Assembly: GCA_963820545.1 (NCBI GenBank)
Contig: CAWGAJ010000001.1
Location: 1,984,001-2,048,000 of the forward strand
From: CAWGAJ01 sp963820545
GTDB taxonomy: Bacteria > Planctomycetota > Planctomycetia > Pirellulales > Thermoguttaceae
Direction: 5' to 3'
Length of the DNA: 64,000 nt
This document shows positions 57,362 to 64,000 of this stretch, in pieces. A program made the translations under genes and the position numbers. Under the pieces are notes generated by a model. The model was not told where the DNA came from and searched no databases. It saw only the letters and a program-made list of their open reading frames with translations. Within the stretch, counting starts at the first letter, position 1; each line of letters starts with the position of its first letter.

Positions 57362-60300
57362 ATGTCACTGTTTCGTCTGATTATCGCCTCGTTTTTTCAT
57401 CATTGGCGCATGAATCTTGCCGTGGCGTGCGGCGCGGCGGCAGGTGCGGCAGTGTTGACCGGGGCCTTGCTGGTGGGCGATTCGATGCGGGGCAGTCTCA
57501 GCCATCTGGCTCTGGATCGGCTGGGAAAAATCGACGAAGTGTTGACAGGCGATCGCTTTTTCCGGGCACAATTGGCCAAAGAATTAGAAAAACAAGATGA
57601 TGCCCAAAAGGTGGTGTCGGCCGCGGTGCCGATCATCATGCTCCCGGCGAGCATGGAAAATCCGCGCCCGCGCTCGCCGCTGCGGGCAAATCACGTGGAA
57701 TTGATCGCTTGCGACGAGCGATTCTGGCAGTTGGGTCCCGGCCCCAGGCCGGAGATTTTGCCCAAGGCACGCGAAATCGTGGTAAATCGTCCGTTGGCGG
57801 AAAAGCTGGCCGTTAAACCGGGCGATGAGGTGATTTTGCGAGTGCCGCGTCTGGGGGTGATTCCCGCCGACAGTGCCTTGGGACGCAAGCGGGAAACCGT
57901 GCAAAGTTTGCGCCTGACCGTCAGTGCGATTATTCCCGCCGAGGGTTTGGGACGCTTTAGCCTGCGACCCACACAGCATTTGCCGCTTAATGCCTTTGTC
58001 GATATTGATTGGCTGCAAGAGCGACTGGATCAGGCCGGCCTGGTAAATGGCATTCTTGTCTGCCTGCATAATGATTACAAGCCGTCTTTGTCTGCCGACG
58101 GTTCGAGGGTGCGTAAATTGCTGCGGCCGAAAATGATTGATCTGGGACTGAACCTGGAAAAAACCGCACTGGGCTATGTGAACATCAGTTCTGACCGCAT
58201 GATCTTATCGCGGAGTGCTGAAAAGGCGATATTGAAAGCACTCGATGGGGAGCAAACGGAAGATCTTTTCGTCCAACCGGCGTTCACCTATCTGGCCAAT
58301 ACGATTGCCACCAACGATCGGGAGATGCCTTATTCCACGATCACGGCGATTGACTTTATTGACCAGGCGCCGCTGGGACCGTTTCTTTCTGCTGAGGGAA
58401 AGCCAATAGCACCGCTTAAGGAAGATCAGATCGCGCTGAACTCCTGGGCGGCCGCGGATCTAAAGGCCAAAGTGGGCGATCAAATCGCCGTTACGTTTTT
58501 CGATCCTGAAAGCGCAGGGCCAAGTCCGAGAAAGCACAGTGTCATTGCGCCTGGCGGCCGTGGTGAAATTAGAGGGCCTGGCCGATGATCGCGCACTGAC
58601 GCCCAAGGTTAAAGGCATGACCGACGAAGCGACCATGGCCGACTGGGATCCGCCCTTCCCCTTCGACGGCAAGCGCGTCCGGCCCCAAGATGAAAAATAC
58701 TGGGACCAGCACGGCGCCGTGCCTAAGGCATTTGTGTCGCTGGCCCTGGGACGGCGTTTATGGGGCAGCCGCTTCGGCCAGACAACTTCCATCCGCATTA
58801 GTGAATATCCCAAACCTCTCCCCTCTCCTTTTGGGAGAGGGGCCGGGGGTGAGGGCTTAGACAAGGAAATCTTGGAAAAACGATTGTCGGCCTTGGATCC
58901 CGAGGTTTTCGGACTGACGTTTCAGGCGCTCAAACAGCAATCGCTGGCTGCCGCGTCCGGCACCACGCCGTTTAACGTGCTGTTTTTGGCCTTTAGTTTT
59001 TTCATCATCGCGGCCGCGGTGATATTAGTGCTGCTGTTGTTTCGCCTGGGTGTGGAGCAGCGCGCCGGGCAGATCGGCATTTTATTGGCGGTGGGGCTTG
59101 TGCCTTGGCAAGTGCGGAGGATCTTGTTGGCCGAAGGGCTGTTAACCGCCATGGCCGGCAGCCTGCTGGGCGTGCCGGCCGGCATTGGTTATGCGGCATT
59201 GATGCTATTGGGCCTGCGCACCTGGTGGTTGGCGGCCATTGTGACGCCGTTCTTGCGGTTATATATCACACCGGTCAGTCTACTGCTGGGATTTGTAATG
59301 GGGATCCTGGCGGCAATGGCGGCTATCGGCCCCTCGGTGCGAAGCATCAGCCGAATTCCGCCCCGTCGGCTTCTGGCAGGTCAAACCAGCAGAGAAAATA
59401 TCCGCGTTGCTGCCGGCCGATGGTCTGGGAAGCGGTTATATCTCATAGAATTGATTTTGCTGCTGCTTCCAGGCGCTGCGGTTCTGGTTTTGTTGCTTGG
59501 CGCACGCAGGGAAGAGTATCAAGCAGTGGCTTTTTTTGCTGGCGCCGTCGTCGTGCTTCTCAGTTTGCTGGGAGTGGCGTGGCTGCGACTTCGATCCGGA
59601 CAGACTGGACCGGCCGTGGCCGTGGGTCGGGGAAATATCCTGCGCATGGCCTTGCGCAATGCCGCGCGAAACCCAGGGCGAAGCACGCTCAGCATCAGCC
59701 TAGTGGCTGCCGCCTGTTTTTTGATCGCGGCCGTTAGCGCTTTTCGCCTGGATCTTACGCAGCAAATTCCCACACTTAAAAGCGGCAATGGCGGTTTCAG
59801 CCTGGCGGCCGAAAGCGATCAGCCGATCTACGAAAATCTCGACACACCCCAAGGCCGCTCGCAATTGGGATTCTCCAGTGAGGATGAAAAACAATTTGCC
59901 GGCTCAACCGCCATTGGTTTGCGAGTTATGCCCGGCGACGATGCCAGTTGCCTGAACCTTTACCGGCCCCGACAGCCGCGCCTGCTGGGCGTGCCGCAAA
60001 AAATGATCGATCTCGGCGGTTTTGTCTGGGGGGACTGTCCCGATTTTCGTTCCAACGAAAATGGGACTGTCCCCTTAAGTTCCAACACTGAGAAAAAGGG
60101 GACAGGCACCTCGCTGCGCTCGGAGCCAGTCCCCATTTTCAATCCCTGGACTTTGCTGCGCCAAGACCTGGGCCGCGATCTGGACGGCGTGCCTCGCCTG
60201 CCGGTAATTTTGGAAAAGAACACGGCCAATTATTCGCTCAACTTGTGGAAAGGATTGGGCGAAACTTTTGAGATTTCCGACGGCCATGGGGGCAAAATCC

Positions 60301-60899
60301 GTCTTCAAGTGGTCGCCTTGCTCGGCAATAGCATCTTTCAAGGCGATCTGCTCGTTGAGGAAGCGGCCTTGCTCAGACATTTTCCGCATGTCAGCGGGTA
60401 TCGGTTCTTTTTGCTATCCACCACACCTGAGCGTACAAAGGCGGTGCAAACCATTCTGGAGCGCACGCTGAGCGATTATGGACTGGATGTGGAAACCACG
60501 GGCCAGCGCTTGGCAGGATTTCTGACCGTACAAAATACATATCTTTCCACGTTTCAGAGCCTGGGCGGACTGGGCCTGTTGTTGGGCACCCTAGGACTGG
60601 CGGCCGTACAAATGCGAAATGTTGTCGAGCGCCGCGGCGAATTGGCAGTGTTGCGGGCCGCGGGTTTTCGACGTCGCACGCTGGCCGGCCTGGTGCTTTG
60701 GGAAAATGCCTTCTTGCTTTTGGCCGGATTGGGCTGCGGTATCCTGTCGGCATTGGTGGCCTTGCTGCCACACCTCGTGAGCGGCGATGCCTCGATCCCC
60801 TGGCTCTCCTTGGCAGGCACCATGGCTTTGGTCTTGACTGTAGGGATGATCGCCGGTCTGGCCGCCGTGTGCCGAGTGCTGCGCGCCCGCTGCTTATGA
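57362..60899 (+). CDS. FtsX-like ABC permease, frameshifted and carrying in-frame repeat insertions
   Basis: About 1,180 residues: N-terminal span and periplasmic domain (RLIIASFFHHWRMNLAVACGAAAGAAVLTGALLVGDSMRG), FtsX domain 1 (FLAFSFFIIAAAVILVLLLFRLGVEQRAGQIGILLAVG), a second MacB-like unit (ALRNAARNPGRSTLSISLVAAACF) and a C-terminal FtsX domain (LGGLGLLLGTLGLAAVQMRNVVERRGELAVLRAAGF). The frame is lost near 58513; adding CG to AGCGCAGGG gives ESAQGQVRESTVSLRLAAVV. Two dispersed elements are translated in frame (58816-58857 and 60031-60137). Works with the ATPase at 56532. Confidence 0.9.
58816..58857. repeat. 'CTCTCCCC...GGGGAGAG'-type element in the FtsX coding frame
   Basis: Translated as LPSPFGRGAGGEG, a peptide typical of this repeat family when read in coding frames. 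Related to 48443-48464. Confidence 0.82.
60031..60137. repeat. Two palindromes in the FtsX coding frame
   Basis: 60031-60075 (GGGGACTGTCCCG ... TGGGACTGTCCCC) gives GDCPDFRSNENGTVPL. 60099-60135 (GGGGACAGGCACCTCG ... GGAGCCAGTCCCC) gives GTGTSLRSEPVP. Both keep the frame open between conserved segments GGFVW and NPWTLLRQDLG. Confidence 0.85.
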
Positions 60900-60996
60900 C
60901 GCTGCGCGAAGAGAAATAGGCCAGTTGCGTAGTTGCGTAGGTTATTCTTTAGCATAACAACCATGAGGCTTTTCAATTCTTTTTCGAGGAGTTATA

Positions 60997-61101
60997 TTGG
61001 GGATATGGTATTTCAAAAAGTCTCACGATGACCCAGTTTACCTTAAAGACATAACCAAGCCGTTGGACAGGTGGGTGGCATCCGATGGCATACCGTCGTA
61101 G
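60997..61101 (+). CDS. Possible 34-residue ORF leading the AT-rich gene group
   Basis: TTG start five bases after GAGGAG; the product begins MGIWYFKKSHDDPVYLKD and ends VASDGIPS. It overlaps the next gene start by 17 bases, suggesting coupling. No homology recognised; could be chance. Confidence 0.35.
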   Translation: MGIWYFKKSHDDPVYLKDITKPLDRWVASDGIPS

Positions 61102-61957
61102 AAATCAACGTTATCGTAGTCGCCGAAGACAAAAAAGTGATTACTTTGATTGGGCGGCCTATCATGAGGAAAAACGCGCTGCTATCCGAAGTGAATATGG
61201 AGGTATTGATGCCGAAGTCGAGCAATGTTTCTTTGATCTTGATGAAATAACACTAAACAAAATCTTTGATGATTATGCAAAGCAGTATGGTCAAAATGCA
61301 AAAATTTATGCACTCAAAGTATATGAGAAGTGGAAATCTGGTAACGTGTTGATGTCAGGTGAAACCAGTGAAAGATTAATCAAAATTCTACCTCGCTATC
61401 TAAGTTTTAGTGATAGGTATGATCTCATAGAAAAAATGTGGAGAAATCGAAATAAACGTTCTCTTCAGGTTAAAATATCAGCAAGCGAAAGTCCTGATTC
61501 AGCAATCAAAAAAATTATCAATGTCATCGAAGCCGAAAATGTTCAATCTTTGCCGGAGAAACTAAAATCGGTACTTAATTGGTTAACCGATGCTGATGCG
61601 ACTATTGCTGAGCAATTATTGGCGAAGATATTTGATGAAGAAAGACGCTTGGTGTTGGAGTCACTGAACCGAGAGGTGCTACAGATCAGTAAACTAATAC
61701 ACGATGCCAATGGAAGCACAATCCAAAGCTCACATACCTTTGATTTGCCAGGCTTGAACATTTACGTTACTGTTGAAGAACAACTCAAACCACGAAAACA
61801 AATAAATTTCGGGGACCGATGGGCTGGATGGATTTGGGTTATCATCATCGTTTTATTTATAATTTTGTATGCCTTGTACCACGACGTGGTACAACGCAAT
61901 AAAATTGAGTATTATGGCCCATACATTCCACCTGTTCGTCATAGGAGCCACCGCTAA
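61085..61957 (+). CDS. Tail-anchored membrane protein of unknown function
   Basis: 290 residues: an Arg-rich N-terminus (YRRRNQRYRSRRRQK), a long helical body, and one C-terminal span (WIWVIIIVLFIILYALY) with a short exterior or periplasmic tail. No known domain. AT-rich codon use compared with neighbouring genes points to a foreign origin. It is followed by a small ORF and a CFI-box gene on the same strand. No signal peptide, so insertion is probably by the C-terminal anchor. Confidence 0.7.
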   Translation: MAYRRRNQRYRSRRRQKSDYFDWAAYHEEKRAAIRSEYGGIDAEVEQCFFDLDEITLNKIFDDYAKQYGQNAKIYALKVYEKWKSGNVLMSGETSERLIKILPRYLSFSDRYDLIEKMWRNRNKRSLQVKISASESPDSAIKKIINVIEAENVQSLPEKLKSVLNWLTDADATIAEQLLAKIFDEERRLVLESLNREVLQISKLIHDANGSTIQSSHTFDLPGLNIYVTVEEQLKPRKQINFGDRWAGWIWVIIIVLFIILYALYHDVVQRNKIEYYGPYIPPVRHRSHR

Positions 61958-61982
61958 CAAAAAATAAATAGAGAGGTATTTT

Positions 61983-62162
61983 ATGGGTGAAAATGAATCA
62001 TCCCAAGGTAAAGTGGATAAAACCTCTGGTAATCTAGTGCCGCAACAAATTCAACAAGGGAAAAAAGACCTTGCGGAAATACGAAGCGCCGAAGAAATGC
62101 TTAGTAAGGCATTACAGGCCATCCCAGAGGAACAAAAGCAAGAGATTGCCAAAGGCGGCTGA
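61983..62162 (+). CDS. Small acidic/Lys-rich protein
   Basis: 59 codons (MGENESSQGKVDKTSG ... EEQKQEIAKGG) with GAGAGG seven bases before ATG 61983. Soluble, helical C-terminal half (EIRSAEEMLSKALQAI). If one CG is missing near 62155 (GGCGGCTGA), as elsewhere in the window, the protein would continue AAEEALQLQIKK and stop at 62208. Unknown function. Confidence 0.5.
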   Translation: MGENESSQGKVDKTSGNLVPQQIQQGKKDLAEIRSAEEMLSKALQAIPEEQKQEIAKGG

Positions 62163-62227
62163 AGAAGCACTTCAACTACAAATCAAGAAGAGCGCACTAC
62201 GAAGTTGAACGTCAAGGAATAGACGAA

Positions 62228-62584
62228 ATGTTGGATAGCGCTGGTCATGCGGCATCCATTACAGATCATAGACCAAATGTTGACATTAGTTACGAAGATG
62301 AAATTAGACGGAAACAAGGTTCAACGCGAATTCAAGTAAAAAGCAAACATGGTCCCTGCTTTGTAGCAACTACATGTTTTGGAGACCCCGATCATCCTAC
62401 AGTTTGCACTTTGCGTGAATTCCGAGATAAAACTTTACGGCAGATGCGATTTGGAAGGGCATTCATTGCATTTTACTACAAACATGGTGATACCGCCTCA
62501 AGAATTGTTGATCAGATTCCAGTTCTAAAGGCAGCCATAAGATTACTTTTGATGACTTTTGCGGCTTATTACAGACGGTTATAA
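62228..62584 (+). CDS. CFI-box-CTERM-like small protein
   Basis: 118 residues. CFVATTCFGDPDHPTVCTLREFRDKTL, then GRAFIAFYYKHGDTASRIVDQIPVLKAAIRLLL is the CFI-box C-terminal domain pattern (CFIATAxFG...LRxFRDxxL), found at the ends of diverse proteins of unknown role. The C-terminus is hydrophobic. AAGGA lies nine bases before ATG 62228. Belongs to the AT-rich group with the two preceding genes. Confidence 0.65.
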   Translation: MLDSAGHAASITDHRPNVDISYEDEIRRKQGSTRIQVKSKHGPCFVATTCFGDPDHPTVCTLREFRDKTLRQMRFGRAFIAFYYKHGDTASRIVDQIPVLKAAIRLLLMTFAAYYRRL

Positions 62585-62911
62585 TTCTATAAACCATGCA
62601 AACGTTTGCCGTGGGCATGTGCAATGGGAGGAAATGCCTCATGGGCACGCGAGCGGCCGCCTTCGGCTGATGGCACCGACTGCTAACGCGCCCCTTGCAG
62701 TGCTTTTGAGGGAATTTGTTGTTTTCCTCCCAGGGGCTGACGCCCCTGGCTGAACTCCGTCGTCCCTTCGGGACTAAGGAATTGCACGGCAATCCGGCAC
62801 GATAATTTGCACATAAACGAGTATGTTAATTGACTATCTTGGCACAAACGGTTTATAATAAACGTTGTGTTACAATAGATGCCATATAGAGTCCATTATC
62901 TTAGGTGTGAC
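62585..62911. other. Intergenic region
   Basis: Contains a CCCAGGGGCTGACGCCCCTGG palindrome (about 62730-62750) and a GTCGTCCCTTCGGGACTAAGG hairpin (about 62760-62780). The promoter of the antitoxin gene should lie at 62800-62880 (AT-rich). Confidence 0.45.
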
Positions 62912-63124
62912 ATGGAATCCTCGGGCGAAATTAAATACGTTACCGATGCCGAAGGCCGGCCCGTGAGCGTGATCGTGCCGATCGACTTGTGGCGCGAGAT
63001 CGAATCGGAAAGGGAAACTGCCTATCTCTTGAAAAGCGAAGCGATGAAGGGGCGGCTCTTGGCGGCAAAACAGCGGCAGCAGGGAATTTCTCTGGATCAA
63101 TCCCGTACGCAAGCTGGAATTTGA
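62912..63124 (+). CDS. Phd/YefM-like antitoxin, apparently without toxin
   Basis: Starts MESSGEIKYVTDAEGRPVSV, then IVPIDLWREIESERETAYLL: the VTDAxGxPxxVIVPxxxW pattern of Phd-type antitoxins. 70 residues. Upstream in-frame ATG at 62879 is less likely. No toxin gene follows; 63125-63217 is repeat sequence. It may be a solitary regulator or a remnant. Confidence 0.68.
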   Translation: MESSGEIKYVTDAEGRPVSVIVPIDLWREIESERETAYLLKSEAMKGRLLAAKQRQQGISLDQSRTQAGI

Positions 63125-63217
63125 CCCTTCGGCCTGAACCCATTTCTTCCGCTCCCCTGCGGGTCGCGGCTAAACATTTAGACTATTTACCCCACACTGT
63201 CCACCGTCCACTGTCTA

Positions 63218-64000
63218 CTACTTTCCCCGGCCGGGGCCGAACCATTCGATATGTCGGCGCGGACAGAATAGCAGGCCATGCTGGGCGCAGTATGGTTCCA
63301 GCCATTGGTTTTTGGCGGCCAGTTCATCAGGATTGGTTCCCTGGGGCATGAGCATTACGCGGGCGCGGTCGATTTGGGGCATCGAGGCCAAATATGTTTC
63401 CACTTCCTCGCAGTCGGCCAAATTGTCGATGACGAATTTTATTTGATAGTCGTATTCCGCAATTAGTCGGTTGATAACGCCGGGGACGTGACGGCTAAGT
63501 TCATGACGCCACGTCCAACGGGGATCGCTATCGGGCGGCGGGGTGGAATTGGATAGTTTGGGACTGATCGACATCAGGTCGCAAACGACCGGCAAATAAA
63601 GCGTGCCTGCGGTTTCGATGGTGATGTGCCAGCCCGCGTTGTGCAATGATGCGGTCAAGGGAATCAATTCGGCAAACAACATTGGTTCGCCGCCGGTAAG
63701 CACGATGTGTCTGGGAGAGGCTTGAGGCGAAGGATCGAAGGATGAAGGATGAAGGATGAAGGATGAAGGCGAATGGCGGCTGATATTTGATATCTGATGG
63801 CTGACGGCTGATGGCTGACAGCTTGAAAGATTCTTCGCTTCACTCAGAATGACTTCTATTCGTTCCAGGATCTCATCCACTGAAAGATCCTCGCCCTCGG
63901 GCGTCCAGGACGCATAAGGGGTGTCGCAAAAGCGGCAGCGGAGATTGCAGGCGCTGGCGGACAAAAATGCTAGTCACGCCGGTCAGGCGCCCTTCTCCTT
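63218..64000 (-). CDS. queE: 7-carboxy-7-deazaguanine synthase QueE, partial, frameshifted, with inserted repeats
   Basis: Radical SAM enzyme of queuosine/7-deazapurine synthesis. The cluster motif CNLRCRFC is near the N-terminus and HIVLTGGEPMLFAELIPL follows. The gene runs off the right edge. Near 63955 a GC is missing (GTCCGCCAGCG); restored it reads GVTSIFVRASACNLRCRFCDTPYASW. Between ERIEVILSEAKNL and SPRHIVLTGGEP an extra ~40 residues come from dispersed repeats (63720-63860). The C-terminus (MLMPQGTNPDELAAKNQWLEPYCAQHGLLFCPRRHIEWFG) is typical of the family. Confidence 0.9.
63722..63862. repeat. Dispersed repeats inside the queE frame
   Basis: GGATGAA heptamers (63737-63769), TGGCTGA/GATATTTGATA units (63775-63815) and a 'GATTCTTCGCTTCACTCAGAATGAC' class element (about 63830-63855), all translated in frame (SPSSFILHPSSFDPSP; VILSEAKNL). 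Confidence 0.82.

Noticed and set aside
1..64000. tRNA, rRNA or complete transposase genes
   Set aside because: No cloverleaf-like B-box, rRNA motif or DDE/HUH transposase reading frame was seen.

Overview
The window looks like a chromosomal segment of a planctomycete (Planctomycetota, probably Planctomycetia). It carries two DUF1559 pseudopilin genes, a PEP-CTERM/HAF-repeat exported protein with a beta-solenoid domain, a BNR_4 beta-propeller with the same kind of domain, bacterial 'TDAGL' leucine-rich-repeat proteins, a Lys/Ala/Val-rich basic peptide, a TMTC-like TPR membrane protein, lpxB, and a full set of squalene/hopanoid genes. No rRNA, tRNA, CRISPR array or complete transposase was seen.

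Layout. 1-2 kb: BNR_4 exported protein (cut by the left edge). 2-6.3 kb: hopanoid block 1 (shc, hpnH, hpnG). 6.6-9.2 kb: tandem secreted LRR genes with a small ORF. 9.3-12 kb: a UPF0158 + free-methionine-sulfoxide-reductase fusion and an HD hydrolase. 12-17.5 kb: a large exported protein and a secreted alpha/beta hydrolase, separated by a 181-bp MITE. 17.6-26.6 kb: mrp, a tiny basic peptide, two site-2 proteases, lpxB, a BASS transporter, a CYTH protein, a Clp_N-ThiE fusion and a TPR protein. 26.7-30.8 kb: clpC followed by two nucleotidyltransferase-fold genes, one with a partner as in toxin-antitoxin loci. 31-34 kb: an Mla lipid-transport operon (permease, ATPase, MCE protein). 35-39.3 kb: a minus-strand set of two exported Cys-tailed paralogues, a MacB/FtsX-type permease, its ATPase, arsR and a broken acr3; this is the best candidate for an undescribed system. 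39.6-43.4 kb: PP2C phosphatase, second MITE copy, TMTC-like TPR protein. 43.8-50.4 kb: PEP-CTERM protein, DUF1559 pair, GNAT, VWA and CBS proteins. 50.4-56.5 kb: isoprenoid/hopanoid block 2 (ispH divergent from hpnC-hpnD-hpnE-glycosyltransferase). 56.5-60.9 kb: LolD-type ATPase and FtsX-type permease. 61-62.6 kb: an AT-rich group of small genes including a CFI-box protein. 62.9-64 kb: an orphan antitoxin and queE (cut by the right edge).

How the genes work together. IspH makes C5 isoprenoid units; HpnD, HpnC and HpnE turn farnesyl diphosphate into squalene; Shc cyclises it to hopene; HpnH adds adenosine and HpnG removes adenine to give ribosylhopane. The Mla and LolD/FtsX systems and LpxB fit a diderm outer membrane.

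Two properties affect the whole annotation. (1) At least sixteen genes, including clpC and ispH, are frameshifted. At about a dozen sites the family sequence is restored exactly by putting back one CG or GC dinucleotide in an alternating GCGC run, so these look like consensus errors rather than pseudogenes. (2) The DNA is full of small dispersed repeats: heptanucleotide tandem repeats, GC-rich palindromes and a MITE. Several sit in frame inside conserved proteins (FtsX permease, TMTC protein, ThiE, QueE, HpnE, PEP-CTERM protein).
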